NCBI GenBank assembly: GCA_033807695.1 | Contig: CM066303.1 | Coordinates: 496,001-560,000, forward strand | Length of the DNA stretch: 64,000 nucleotides | Source: Daedaleopsis sinensis | Lineage: Eukaryota; Basidiomycota; Agaricomycetes; Polyporales; Polyporaceae | Direction of reading: 5' to 3' | Shown: piece after piece, positions 24,352 through 37,158 of the stretch | How the letters are laid out: each line of letters starts with the position of its first letter | Numbering within the stretch: the first letter of the stretch is position 1 | Notes under the pieces: model-generated | What the model was told of the DNA's origin: nothing | The model's input: the letters and a program-made list of their open reading frames with translations, nothing else | Databases searched by the model: none | Translations under genes and position numbers: made by a program

Positions 24352-26483
24352 ATGACCACCATCCAGACATCCCTCTCATTCAACACGAACGCGATCCTGA
24401 TCCCGCTCGCGATCTGTGTGGTCACTTACGCCGTATCGGTCCTACGATGGCGGCGTCGATCTCACGGTCTTCCCCCTCCTCCCGGCCCGAAGGGCACTCC
24501 GATCCTAGGCAATGTCGCACACATGCAGAAATCGCAGGTTTGGCATGCGCACGCCGAACTCTGCAAGACCTATGGTCAGTTCGCCACCGTTTCGAAGTGC
24601 CGCTCACGTTTGTCTCACGTTTGTTCGCCACTACTCAGGTGACGTCGTGAATGTCCCTGTGCTCGGAGATAGGATCGTCCTGCTCGGCAGCGCGAGCGCC
24701 GTGTTTGACCTCCTTGACAAACACTCGGCTGTGACTTCCGACCGGCAGCAATCTCCAGTCATAGAGCTGTGAGTAGTAGTGTGCTTGATACGAGGCCGTG
24801 TGAGCTGACATACTCGCGCCACATAGCTCGGGACAGGGCTTCAACCTTGCGTTGATGTCCTACGGCGCGAAGTGGAAGCACTACCGCAAGACATTCGTTC
24901 AGCGATTCCCTGCCACGGTCCCCAGGGAGCAGCTGGAGTCCCAGCGGGAGCACGCACGTATATTCTTAGCTAAGGTGCTGAACGATTCGGACAATCTCGT
25001 CAAGCATATCCGCTAGTGAGTACTCTCCTCGTGTTGCACACCCGTACCTTCCTCGCAGACACTGATGACCGAACAGCACATTCGCCGCGGCCGTCGTGAA
25101 GACGGTATACGGTATAGAAGTCGCACCAAAGAACGACCCGCACCTTGCCGATATGGAGAAGGTCCTCGAGGGACTAGAAGCAATGTCGCCGGGAAGATTC
25201 CTCGTCCAAATGCTGCCCATACTGGAGCACGCTCCGCACTGGCTGCCCATTATCGGTAAGCAGATGAAACAGCTGGCGGTGTGGCACGATACCTCGCGGA
25301 CGGTCAAGCAGGCCCTCTTCGACTTGACAAAACAGCAAGTAGTGAGTTTCTCGTACGATATCGTACACTAGCTATTGCTCACTGTTGCCCGGCCGTTGAT
25401 GTATGAAGGCGAAAGGGGGCGCAGGTCCGTCGATGGTGGCCAATATTCTGCAGGATTTGGAAACCAAGGACCCAAAGGAGGTTGCGGAGATTGAGGACGT
25501 CACAAAAGATCTTGCTATCACTGCTTTCGAGGGTAAGCCTTCGCATCATGACACCCGTTTATGATCTGAACTCTCATACTCATGTATTCATGACAGGTTC
25601 GATAGAGACAGTGCGTGACATAGATCCGCGACCAGTCTTCATCGGAACATCCGCTAATAAGCGACCTATTCTCTCAGACATTTTCGACCCTCCAGTTCTT
25701 CTTTGTAGCCATGTGGCTTCATCCGGAGGTGCAGCGCAAAGCGCATGCTGAGCTCGACGCAGTCGTCGGGCGTGACCGCTTGCCTGAGCATTCAGATATG
25801 GCGTCGCTTCCGTACATTCGTGCCATCATCAAGGAGTGTCTGAGATGGCGCCAAGTCATGCCTATGAGCATACCGCATACCACGAGCGAGGACATTGAGT
25901 ACCGCGGGTACTTCATCTCCAAAGGATCGACACTTATTCCGTTGACGTGGTGAGTATTCTTCTGAGTGTGTTCACTGTCACGATATAGTTTTGACGCGAC
26001 TCGCAATGCACAGGCAGTGCCTGCACGATCCGGAGACGTACCCCGAGCCCCAGCGGTTCAATCCGGACCGATTCATTCGCGACGGAAAGCTTGACTTTAC
26101 CAGTCAGCGCGACCCGGCCGACTTCGCGTTTGGGTTTGGACGGAGGTGCGTTTGGTCCCTGTGTTGCCCACTCTCGTGCCGAGGAACTTACTCCACCGTC
26201 AGAGTGTGCCCTGGGCTGGCGTACGGCGACGCTGGGCTTTTCATCAATGTCGCCATGACGCTCCATGCGTTTGAGATCCTTCCGCCTCTGGACAAGTTCG
26301 GGAATGTCATCACCGAGGAGCCGAAAGTGGTGGGGTTGTTCATTGCGTGCGTACTGCTTGTTCAGCCTCTTAGATATGATGTCAGCACTGATGCATTCGT
26401 CTCTGTTCAGTACCCCCGAGGAGTGTCGGTGTCGCGTGAAGCCGCGATTCGCTCGGATCGAGAGCTTGATTCGCGACGAGTAG
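24352..26483 (+). CDS. Cytochrome P450 monooxygenase (copy 2)
   Basis: Ten exons: 24352-24574, 24639-24768, 24827-25015, 25077-25341, 25409-25532, 25597-25610, 25678-25949, 26014-26145, 26203-26346 and 26411-26483. They sum to 1566 bases, 521 residues. Every exon has the same phase as in copy 1, and exons 2, 4, 6, 7 and 9 have identical length. The protein has a membrane anchor (NAILIPLAICVVTYAVSVL), the hinge LPPPPGPKGTPILGN, the oxygen-binding helix GSIETT (again from a 14-base exon), ExxR in KECLRW, EPQRFNPDRF and the haem loop FGFGRRVCPG. It ends TPEECRCRVKPRFARIESL. Catalytic motifs are intact, so both copies are probably active. ER membrane, substrate unknown. The pair is inverted and separated by about 4.8 kb, fitting an old duplication. 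Confidence 0.93.
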
Positions 26484-27321
26484 ATTTGCTGTTGAAGTTG
26501 GTATCAGTGCCCGGCGCATTTTATCGTCGAAAGAGTCGTATGTTCGGTCTGCTTTATTACTGGAAAGCCATCACTCAGGAAACGTACACCACCCGTTTAC
26601 CACTTAGGAGTCTCATCATGTTACTGACTACTAGGTCTTTCATACGAGATCATTTCGCTGCTCTAGATGTACGAACCTATCAACTAGCGAATTCATGATC
26701 AGTTACGCGCTACATATCTGCATCCACCCAGTGGCTATCATGGTGGTCAAGGCCGTGCACGTCACACCGTGTGAATAGCACTTGGTACGCAGTACGCCGA
26801 GTCAGTGCGTGCCACGCGTAGCAGTTTCGGCTCATGTATGGGCACGGGTCTTCGTAGAGCGAGCCTGAGTACGTTGTCGAGATCTGCATGGCCGTGAAGC
26901 ATGCGTAAAGGCTCGCGAGTACGACTTAGGACAATTGAGCGGGTTGTGCTCGGTGGCACTCACTGACCGCCGGTCAACGTTTCAACGATCGGCACATCTT
27001 CGCCTAACCAATGCAGATCAGGTGCGAGCGACCTCACTATCAGAGAGCTGAGTCGTGTGCGCTGCGTGCATACCACGTTCGCAGAGTGAATACCTCTGTT
27101 GGCAAATGGAACCGTGACAATTCATCGTCAATTTACACCCGCACAACGACCAGCGGGGGCATGCTCACTAGATCTTCCTAGCGATATCTGTTCGGGAATC
27201 GCACCACTGTGGTGACGTCGACGTTGTCACGCCCGCTCTCAACCTGTACACCTTACGCATCTTCGCGCTCGACTTCAGCAGTATCCAAGCAGCATCCTCA
27301 CCCAGTGCCCCTTCCCTTCCC
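26484..27321. other. Intergenic between P450 and the repeat array
   Basis: Nothing recognised on either strand. Confidence 0.5.
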
Positions 27322-27745
27322 AGCCGCGCCGCCCGTACGCGGACAGGGTTGTCTTTTCCGCCTTCGACGGCTCGCACCAGGACGCAATCAAGAGGAGGTT
27401 CGAGGCGGAGGCCTCAGGCCTCAGGCCGCGCGGCTCGCACGGTACGTCGCCCGCAAAAGCGGCTTCTCACGGGCAGATGCTGTACTTCCGGCTCGGTCTG
27501 GCCGACGTCGGGCGGACGTACGAGGTCATTATCTGCGTGAGCTCGCACCCGGGCCAGGGCGAGAGTCGCGCACATCGTCCGCACGCACCGACTCCAGATT
27601 CCACATTGACCTCCCCGCATGCGGTCCAGCAGGAGCTCAACCGCGTCGTGCAGCGCCAGGTCGACGGCGACCGCGCGCAAGATGACCGCGAAGATGATCG
27701 CGGAGGAAATCAAGATGCCCTTCGCGGCATACTACCACACCGCAT
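27322..27745 (+). pseudogene. 2-isopropylmalate synthase relic, unit A side
   Basis: A plus frame reads RRPYADRVVFSAFDGSHQDAI, matching the alpha-isopropylmalate synthase signature HPYAG..VFSAFSGSHQDAIKKG. It continues to LADVGRTYEVIICVSSHPGQG, equivalent to [20 protein letters not shown]. Then HAVQQELNRVVQRQVDG appears, and after a one-base slip MIAEEIKMPFAAYY. The enzyme makes the first committed step of leucine synthesis. Only the part after the catalytic barrel survives and the frame is broken, so it is a relic. It is the longest of the four. Confidence 0.65.
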
Positions 27746-29570
27746 CGAATAGGAACGGGGCCGCTGGGAGGATGACATTTCTGCGTGTGCGGGGCTGAGG
27801 AAGCTCCCAAATGTTCGGGACTGCCAGGGGAGAAAGACATTTCAAGAGGGGACTCGGAGACGACGACAATAATACTGGCTCGTTCAGCGTCGTCCCGGTC
27901 GCGCGCCGACCTCCGTGTCTTCGTGGTTTGCTGCCGGGCGACCACCCCGGCGGGATCGATTCTGCGGTCGTCCATTGAGGTGATACTGTGCCTACACATG
28001 CGATACAAAACCCTAGAACTAAGTAAGTGAACGTCGAGACACAGAGAAGCAGCACTAGCCTTGATACGCACCGCACCTTGACGCAGACCGTGGATATCGC
28101 AGACCGAGAGCAGCTCCATGCTAGCTCCGCACTCTGTACAATGATTCGAGTCACCTTCCAATCGCATTTACAAACGCGCGCGGCCGTGACCCTGGACGTC
28201 AACTCTATCTTCCTGACGACATGTTTCGGTCTACGGTCCGTCCGTCCGAGGGTTGACATAACTTGTGTGCCTTGATACTAGCGAGGCTGCGACGCGCGCA
28301 TATATCCACTCCAGGATACCATGAATCTACGTGCAGAGTTGCACGCCAAACTCGAGGGATCCGCACGGGCTCCCTGACTCCGTCTGCCATGCCGTATCGT
28401 GCAAGTGAACGGCCCAGTTACGACGCGCCGACCTGCTGTAACTCTGTGCGATGTGGGAGATGTCCGAGTCTGGAGACCACGCTCGGGCCTCCACGGCGCT
28501 GTGATGTCGCAGGTGGGAGTTTCGCGATACTTGAGCGACGGCTAATATCGCATGCAGAGCATGGAAAGCTCGTCCTCGGGATACAGTCAGAGGAGGGCTG
28601 TGCCACGGTGGGCAGTGGGGAGTGCACCGTCGAGGATGCTCGACGAAGCGCGAATGTTGGCTGCGTCAGCTCGCACGGGAAGAGGAGCGAGGATCGCGTG
28701 GTGCCGACAGCCGCTATAGGTACAGAGAGCTCACAGAATCACTAGTAGTACATGCCTGCACGAGGTCCGTATAGGCGACGTGACATGGGAGACGGTGGCG
28801 AGGTGCGTGTAGTCGAGCGTCAAGCGTCAGGGTCAGGATGGGATGGCGGCGGGAGAGTGAATGCGTGGCGAGATGCGTTTTCTCTGGAGGGACCATGCAA
28901 GAGATGAGAGATCAACCATGCTCGGGCACTGTGTGTGTACTTACAGATGGGGGCGGCGGAGCATGCGAGCTTGAGCATGCAGACCCGGCGGCGCAGCCGA
29001 GGGCGAACGTGCTGTAGTTCCGTAGAGGAGCTAGACGTGACCAAGAACGCCGTCATGCGCTTGCGCTCCGAGGACTCGACGCGGTGTGTTGAATACGAAT
29101 ACGACAGCTGTAGCATGCTTAGAGACCGCTCCTGGCGCTCGGAGAAACAAACCGTGTGCACAGACTCGTCGGTGCTATCCTACGGCACGGGCCTCCAACG
29201 AGACGGCGGTCTCAGCAGCGGGTTTATCATCGGTGACGAGGGGCATGATCGGCGTGATCGATTGGACCTTCGATTGCGGGAAGAAGTAGTATAGACGGTT
29301 TCTTCGACTGCAACTTGAAGCGGCGCTGGCGAGGTTGACTCGGACTAGATATCGACGTCAAGAGGCATGGGTATAGGCGGGCGGCGAGCGCGAATGAGCT
29401 CTGCAGATGGCAGATAGGTGGATGGAGCTCGAGGGCTCGAGAGCACAGCGTGCGGGTCGACGAGGTCTAGGTAGTAGGGCGAAAGCATTCCAAGGACCGA
29501 GGGACGTCATGAGACCACCCAAGGGTTCCAAGACGAGTAGAGAGGCGAGGCGAGATAAGCAAGGAGGGTA
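27746..29570. other. Unit block: decayed sequence with exon-like pieces (minus)
   Basis: No continuous gene. Related blocks lie at 37.2-38.9, 46.6-48.3 and 56.7-58.6 kb. A minus-strand piece near 28950-29040, ending in a GTAAGT donor, reads RRRVCMLKLACSAAP in one frame and FALGCAAGSACSSSHAPPP in another. Units differ in which frame is open, so I cannot name the original gene. Confidence 0.4.
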
Positions 29571-30640
29571 TGGGGAGATCCTACGTTACAGGGCGTGAGT
29601 TACAGGTGAGTTTCGTCCCGCAGTTGGCGGCTAAAGGAATGTGCACGGCGTGCGGAGGGTCGCCAGACAACTCAAAGCACAGTCTGCGTCCTCCAGTGGC
29701 GGCTGCAGAGCTTATTAGGTGGATATGCAGGGAGAGAGAGCTTGTGTGTACTCACATGCATGTTCCATATTCCCCAGCGTACGACTCGAGCTCTTACACA
29801 AGTCCGACGATCCATCCGTTGGTGTAGTGAGAGACAGTGCCAGTTCTTAGTCGCTAGTAAGCAAAGTTCAAGGGCAGAGAGTTCTAGGGCAGAGAATAGC
29901 ACAGTCCTGTGTCCGTCGTCGAAGAGAGAATCAAGCGGGCGTCGGGCGAGCGAGCGAGTCTTGGTCAGAGGTCACGGCAAATACCGGAGATCCACATGGC
30001 GGCGCTTGCATCCGTAACACCGCATTCAGCCGCGCTGTACTCCGACAGTGACCTCTGCACTCAGTATCATCCAGCAGGCTCAAGCTGCAGCCAGGACACG
30101 GCGTTCTCCACCTTCTGACCTCTGTATCAAGCTCTCTGTTCTACTGATATGTGAGTACCATCATTCTGTGTGCTCACAACCGGTCATACTAATTCTAGAT
30201 TGCCAAGGTACTTACCTTCACCGCCGTCGGGTATATCAGCTGTCTGGTACAGTGTAAGTGTACTACGGTGCCCTCACGCTGCCGCTACCAATTTGACGAC
30301 CTTGGGAGCCAACATGGGCCTATCCGCTCACGGTTGCGGACGCGCGGCAGCTATCCAGTGTATGAACGCTTGCTGCACACCCTCGCAGGCTCCAGGCTCA
30401 AAAAAGCAGCTCTAACGGGTTCTTTGGACCGATTTTCATGCAGCTTGAACGTACTCAAAGGCGATGTTCTTCAAGATCGCAAAGCGGGCTGCTTCCCGGT
30501 GACTCGGCTCGAAAGCTCGCACGCCGGACGAGAGATCCGAAGCACAGTACTACCATCCGCACATACCGACACCTCCCTCCTGCAACGTAGTGACATTTCG
30601 AAGTGAATGGACGTTAAAGGTATGCATGTGCCCTTCTCGA
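29571..30640. repeat. Conserved block R1, unit A
   Basis: Almost identical to 38985-40000 and 58610-59660, and only partly present in unit C (48430-48880). It contains a short tandem GGGCAGAG(A)GTTCTAGGGCAGAG stretch near 29870-29900. Open frames exist on plus, but they shift between units, so coding is doubtful. Confidence 0.75.
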
Positions 30641-31662
30641 TCATCTACCGAGAACATCACGCCCTCATACCCAACTTAGACATCCGGCGGCCCGCAGGCG
30701 ATGGTCCCGTCTGGTACGGATCCCATCTCCAGGACTACACTCGTGTGGATATCACGTTCGCGATGCAATGGTACTTCGCGGTATGTTCCTTCTCGCGAGT
30801 AGTATACTGATCATAGCTGACAGGAGTATCGGCATTTGGCGGGTGGTAGCTGGTGTAACGATCGCAAAGATGGTGAGGTGCTCGCACAACATCGAATCCG
30901 TATGAACACCGCTGATCCTGATCGCTCGCGGAGGACTCGCCCAGGTCTGTAGGCAAACATGCGATGCGCGAGTGTGCAGGTACTCGTGAGCGAACAGCAC
31001 ATATCTCGAACTCTGTTCGAGCGTGAACGCAAATCACAGCACGGATGCTCGTGTCTATCGTCCCGTCGCATATGACGCGCGTAAGGACCACTACCTTAGA
31101 CCCGTAGGTTGTGGATGTGCAACAGGTTGTGTCTGAGGGATCTCCGCTGTCAGAATGCGCACACACAAAATGGCCGTTCAGAGAGACCCCATGTCCGCAT
31201 GAGTAGCATCATGCATGTCCTCGAGACGTCGACAGGGTACACCCGAGCCGTCTTCAATGTCCATCACTGACGCAGGCATGCACGTCGAGCGACGAGAATG
31301 CGTATACAGTTCGAGTCGTTCATTTCTCAGTCAAATGATACATGATCTATGGTCCAAGGAGTCTCTGCGACTGGCCGTCCTGAACGAGCTTGTTGAGGGG
31401 AATGGGAAGGGGAAGGGGCAGCAGGTTGCATAGATTTGGATTGCGCGACTGCGAGAGCGACTTGTATCAGCATCACCACTGCGAACGAGCCTGATACTTT
31501 CTCACCAGGAAATAAATATCATCACTATCGAATCAAGAAGACGGATGCAGCGTCCAGCTGTCTGTCTCATTCTCTTGAGTACTACTGTCCAAAGTAAAGC
31601 TAGTCAGCGGAGGAGAACAGACCGTGAAAAGAAGAAAGTTTCACGTACTTGTCCTGAGAGTG
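30641..31662. other. Unit block between R1 and F-box gene A
   Basis: Repeats in the other units (40.0-41.1, 49.9-50.9 and 59.7-60.7 kb). No protein recognised. Confidence 0.4.
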
Positions 31663-33245
31663 TCACGAACGTCCTACATCATCTCCACCGTCACGGGTAC
31701 CTCCTGCATTCACCGTCACGGCGGACAGCGGAATATAATCCTATATTTCTTGGTTAGTAGGTCTTTACTGCTCGGTGTAGTGATGACCTACCTTTATGGG
31801 TTTACGTTGTAGTCGCACAACTCCACTCTCACTCAACTTGGGCATCTTGCGGTGGAAATCGGGTGCAATAATAGGGTAGTCGTCTTCAACTTGAAAGATC
31901 GGAAAATCCAGGCTCTCGAGCTCTTTAAATCTCCCGTCCAGTAGCGCAGGCTCAAGCAGCTCTAACCCATCACCATCGATGCGGACGGCCGAACGACCAG
32001 AGAGTGTGCCTTCGGATGGCCCGTCGGTAGATTGGTGTACAAGTCGCACGGAGTAAAGAGTGAGTTTTTGAAGGTGTGTGCCAGGCAGCTGCTGCAGGGC
32101 CTGAGTAAGGTCCCTCCACGGGTCGCGCGTATCCATGCGAAGTTCAAGCTCCCTGAGGTTGGCCATCTTGGAGATCGGAAGGCGTAGGAAATCTACGGCA
32201 GGAATCGCAATATAAGCATTTGTCACGAATCAATAGTTGACACATGTACCTGCAGCGAGTTTTGGGCCCCTAAGTTCAACAAGGAGATGAGCTGCCACGG
32301 TCACGAAGTGGATACAACTCTCTGGCCAAACAGCATTGTTTTCACTGCCAGCCCGAAGGTTGACTCGTCGTATTGAATAGGTCGTCTGTGTTAATGCTAG
32401 CCACTCAAACAGCTCAGCACTACAATGATTCCAGTTTTTGCCCCAGATAAAAGTCAAGTCCGCAATAGCCGGCCGCTTGTGGCAAGGTCCAGATGCAAAC
32501 ATGTGTGGTGTCGGCGTGAGCGGCCAATCCGACCAGGACAAGTCCAATTTCCTCAACTGTGGAAGGGACACGAGCAGGCAGCATAGCGCACCAAATGACG
32601 GAAATTGGACCTCGTACAGTGTGAGCTCTTGAAGTGCATGGAGCGAGGAGAATGCTCTAAATGTGGTGGGATGAGATCGCGAGGTGGACCAGTCAAACTG
32701 ATTGATCCTCAAGAGCTTCACGTTAGATAACCGCCCTGCTATGTCAAAGATGAATTGCCCCATCCTCCAGTCATCGTCAGATTTGGTGGCTAGGGCAGCT
32801 GTCAGGGAGTGCTCCATGCGGCTGGTGAATGTAACTACCTGGATGTACAAGATAAAGCACATGTATGTATTTGCACCATGGCTTCATTGACCCGGAATGG
32901 AGTACGTAGGTGTTGAACAAGTCGTATTGGCGGGGTATTTTGATTGCGACACCGGCAGTAAAGAGGCGGAGTCGAGCAGCGGGTAGCCAGTTCCGACACA
33001 CCAGTGAGCAGTTCAGTATTGTCTTGTGATCGTACCAGCCGACGTCCACTGCGTGAATGATCCGGTCGGTGATCTCTGGAGGGATGTATGGCAGATGCGA
33101 CTACAGCAGCGGGTAGTGAGGACGCTGTGTCAAGACAGAGTCGATAGTCACGCACCATTGTCTCATCGCCAGTACCGAACCCTAGCTCTACATCGTCTCC
33201 GGATGGGGCATCGGTCGGATCGGCAGTATCGGTGATGATAGCCAT
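31663..33245 (-). CDS. F-box/LRR-like protein A
   Basis: Five exons: 33245-33156, 33100-32839, 32789-32250, 32192-31792 and 31740-31663; introns 55, 49, 57 and 51 bases; 456 residues. A short acidic N-terminus precedes an F-box across the first intron (YIPPEITDRIIHAV, then TILNCSLVCRNWLPAARLRLF). A long leucine-rich region follows, with repeats such as LQELTLYEVQF, LRKLDLSWSDW and LRELELRMDT. F-box proteins bind Skp1 and bring targets to an SCF ubiquitin ligase; the leucine-rich part would bind the target. The TGA at about 32234 is not a nonsense change if intron 3 is real, because it lies inside that intron. The last intron has a CTAAC branch site and ATAG acceptor; without it the frame ends at 31765 (439 residues). 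The product of the last exon starts DYIPLSAVTVNAGGT. Confidence 0.82.
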
Positions 33246-36200
33246 GGGCCAGACGCGAAGTGTGTGAACGGAGGGAAGGGGATGTGAATGTGCGCCGTCG
33301 ATTCAGTACGGAGGGGCCAGAGACGAAGGATCTTGTCACCTCGGCGCTGTGAGTTGTATGAGCGAAAAGCAGCTGAGCAGAGAATGAAGGTCGCGCACGT
33401 ACCCTCGAGAAGATGAGGGGGAGGGGGAGAGACTTGGTGTCTCGACGCGGCGCACTCTATATGCAAGCGGTAAGCAGCGCTTGGTCACACACGTTCAAGT
33501 TTCCCATGAGGTATCCGCAGCAATCGATCCACCCGCATGGTGGACGAGCTTACATTGGTATCGAAGGTACCAGTCGCAAGAATTCTCGTTCACAGCCCTG
33601 CTGAACGGCCTTCGATGTGCATATCAGCGCTCAGAAGTCTTAAATGACATGATCGAGGAGGCAGCGGCGAGTTCATGTGGACCTGCTCCGGATCTCGGAG
33701 CCAGTGCTGCCTGCTTATCGCTGCTACTTGAAGTGGGACTCGAGTATGCACCGGCGGTTCACTGTGCCCCATAGGATGGGCGAGGAATAATGAGCAACAC
33801 TGGTCCTATCGGTATCCCTTCGAACACCGCACCTTCTGCATACGCTTCGCGCTGCGGACGTGTACGGTTGAGCGGACATTAGCACATGGCGGTGATAGTA
33901 TACGCCGGGTGGACTCGGAGACGAAGAACGACAGGTCGCACAGGGACCCCACACGAGTGGGAGAGCGATCGAGTGACGCAGGCCCTCATGGAGATGTCCT
34001 AGCGAGAGTCTGACTACCATGTCCATGCCTCGTACCTCTGACATTGAGAGCCCCGCCCCGTCTGTCTGTTCGCGGAGTCTGAGCATAATGATTATTGAAT
34101 GGGTCGTAGTCTGTAGGATCTCAGTTAGAGCGCGGAGAGACGACAGGGGGAGATTGACGGACAGGAGCGGGTCAATATGCATCAATTGAACGTGGACATG
34201 AGCACGTACGGATATCACAATTTCGCGACTCGCGTCCCGAATTCGCTCGCTGACAGTAGATCGCGCTAGACGAGCTTGTAGCCGGTAACGACTACCAGTA
34301 CAGTCAAAGTACATCGGTCGATGTCGCGCCACGCGAGCTTGAGACGAGAGGTGGAGACGAGCCAGAGTGCGAGTATGTGCAAGGCCGCATCCGTGAGCAG
34401 TCGAGCGTTCGGGCCGTGGGTGTGGTATGAGTTGATGGCGCCGAGCGAGGGCAGATACGGTGCGAGCGTGGCTCACGCGTGATGATGAACGCGTCGACCA
34501 TGAGTGAGGCTCGCGCAGGGCACGAAGAGATGACAGGGCGCTGTCGGCGGGGACGACAGCAGACCTGGTCGATGGAGGAGAGCCCGACATTAGCCAGTGG
34601 GAGACAAGTCGCATGGGGAGCCGACAGCATGTGCCGGGGCAGTCGGAGAGCTCGAGTCGTACGCCCAGCCGTGACTGCTTCCGGACGCGCAGGTCACAGG
34701 TCAGCATGCGAGTCGACGAGGCAGGGAAGAGCACTGACTTCCTCGGGGGCGCGTGCAATGACACTGTCTTCGCGTGTGCTTGGCCTGTCGTTTGCGGGTC
34801 TAGAGGGGCGGTCAGCTGAGAGGAAGAAAGCGCGTAACACAAAATTAAGACTTCACCAGGTGGCGATTGGGCGCGCGTGAAGGAGTCGCGCGTAGTAGGC
34901 GAGGTGTTGAGGCTGTCGTCAAAGTTGGCAGCGGGTGAATATGTATGTATATGCATGTGGTCGAGAGGAGAGTCACTACATGTGCAGCATCGTGAGTGTC
35001 TACTACATGCGCCGTGAAAGAGGCGAGAGACACTGCTCCGCATGTGGTGATACGATGGAGAAGACCAATGCCGCAGCGTACCTTCCGTGACCGACTCTTA
35101 TGTACCGATCGCCTGCCCTGTTTCCTCCGATCCCCGTAGTGTGACCTCGACGCGAAACAGAAGGCGGCGGTAGCACTCACACCTAGAATATACCGCGCGC
35201 GGAGAACGGTGAATAGGAGGTACGTCTCGTGCAGGAGCGACCCCATTCTCATTCGATATGCGGAACCATGAGGGGGTCGTAGTCGGGGGGAGACGAGTTC
35301 ACGATTGATAGTGAGCAGATGAGCTCGGTAGAGCGAGAGAATGGTCGAAGATACTTTGAATATTGTGAACGCAAGGACCGGACGTGTGTTTACTAAGTAA
35401 CACACCTGAATGAGGATAGAAGATCGGTATAGTCCTGCGTACAAGAACGTTGTGCCATATCGAGTGTGCAGGGGGATTCGAGAGCGGAGGCGTGCACGAA
35501 GCACGGCAGACACACAACGATGATATCGTTGGAGGCGTCCATAGAACCTCGGGCAGCGGTTGTGCACCCAGTTGATGACGTGACGAGCATGGTGACGAGC
35601 ATCTTTGAAGTGCAGTTCCGACTCGACGTGAAGCATGCGTGCTGTGTCATCTCGGACTAGCGGATGAGGAGCGCAGACACGAGGACCTTCGCGAACATTG
35701 GGAGGGCGTGATGGCGACAATGCTGCGAGCTTTGGGAGGGAGGACACCACACAGTGCCCCTCGTGTCGCGACCAACGGGTAGATAGGGCAAACGGCTTTG
35801 GTTATTGGCAGTGGGTGAGAATAAACGTTGAGGGTCACAAGAGAGCGTTCGGTGGACATAGCACAGCGAGAAGAGTGCGTCAGTAGACGTAGCATACTCC
35901 GGTAAAGGACGACCCACACCAACTGCATGACTCAAAGCGTCAGAGCGAGACTGTATTCCAGCTCTGGGTGCACGCTTTCAGTTGCGAGCGGCACTGCACG
36001 GGTTGGTCGTCGTGCAATCTAGGGAAGGAGAGATCTTGATTACACCTCGATATGGAAGAGGGCTAGACCATTGTGCGTTTGACGAGAGTCGTACGTGATC
36101 GAGGACGGCTGATGGCACACAACAGATCGTAGCAGATCGGGGACCAGGTGGTCGGCCAGGCGTGACAGAGAGACGAGACGGCGACTGGCAAAGAGCTAGA

Positions 36201-36821
36201 AGGTTGCGGAGATGCCGTCGGGGAGAGAGGAGTGTGGGGCGAGTCTTGACCCAGAGTGAGCAGACCACAAGCGAAGGAGAGTCTGCGCGCGAGCTTCATG
36301 CGAGTTCCTGCTGCAGCAACCATTAATGTGGGTGTATATGCAGAGAGATTGTTGTGCGTACTCACCGAGAAGACCTCAGCGAACCCATCCGACGCCGAGG
36401 TCGGAGCTGCCCTCTCCCTGCGTGCTAGATATGGCCGTGGAGGGTGTCCAGTAACACGAACGACCGGAGGAGGATGTTGGGAACAAGACGTCGACAGGCG
36501 CTCTTACCGTGGCTCGGAACACCAAATCGGGCCGGGCGCTTCTGCCATTCCTTCCTCTCCCTCGAGAGGCCCGGCCAGCTACCGTCTACCCCGCCGCCTA
36601 GTCTACATCTGACTACAGAGTGCTAGCGCGCCAGCTTCTTTCTGACATACATCGACACTGCACTGGCGACACATTGTATCGCTGAGAACCGAAGTCTTCT
36701 ACCACCGACGCCTGCCGGATACCGCGAGCGACTCGAGTCGAAATGCTGTCTGCGTTCGACTACATCGACATAGGTAGGTAGAAGGCACATGAGCGCACCG
36801 CAGACGATTCTGACATAGCAA
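33246..36821. other. Unit block: decayed sequence, unit A
   Basis: Long minus open frames (33724-35043 and 34845-35750) are rich in Ser, Arg and Thr. They are not kept in the same frame in units B and C, so they are probably chance frames over decayed DNA. An ATACTCACACCTAGAATATACCGCG-like site near 35175 (minus donor) recurs in B and C, suggesting an original spliced minus gene that I cannot identify. The intact target site for the unit-C insertion is at 33640-33648. Confidence 0.4.
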
Positions 36822-37158
36822 GTGTCTCGGCTTCCCTGGCGCCCCGTGTATTCGAGCCGGCACGCACGATGTCTTGCCCGGAAAACGAGCATATCTCGGA
36901 TGCGGTACCTCGCGCTCCACCTAGCCGACTTCTGGCGGACGTACGAGGTCGTGATCTGCATGAACTCGCAGCCGGGCAAGGACGAGAGTCGCGTACATCG
37001 TCCGCACGCACCGAGTCCAGACTCCACATCGACCTCCCCGCATGCGGTCCAACAGGAGAGCGACCGCGTCGTGCAGCACCAGATCGACCGCGACCGCGGC
37101 CGCGCACTAGATGGCCACAGACGAGGTCAAGGTGCCCCGAGATCAAGACTGCGCGTGC
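36822..37158 (+). pseudogene. 2-isopropylmalate synthase relic, unit B side
   Basis: It reads LADFWRTYEVVICMNSQPGKDE, then HAVQQESDRVVQHQID, and in another frame MATDEVKVP. These match the same segment as the other relics. Frame slips and lost sequence rule out a working enzyme. Confidence 0.6.

Noticed and set aside
32232..32236. In-frame TGA in F-box gene A read as a nonsense mutation
   Set aside because: It lies within a 57-base GT-AG segment that matches an intron position in the related 13.2 kb gene.
33724..35043. 439-codon minus open frame in unit A
   Set aside because: Ser/Arg/Thr-rich, and the corresponding regions of units B and C are not open in the same frame; likely chance.
34845..35750. 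301-codon minus open frame in unit A
   Set aside because: It overlaps the previous frame, has no recognisable domain and is not conserved in frame between units.
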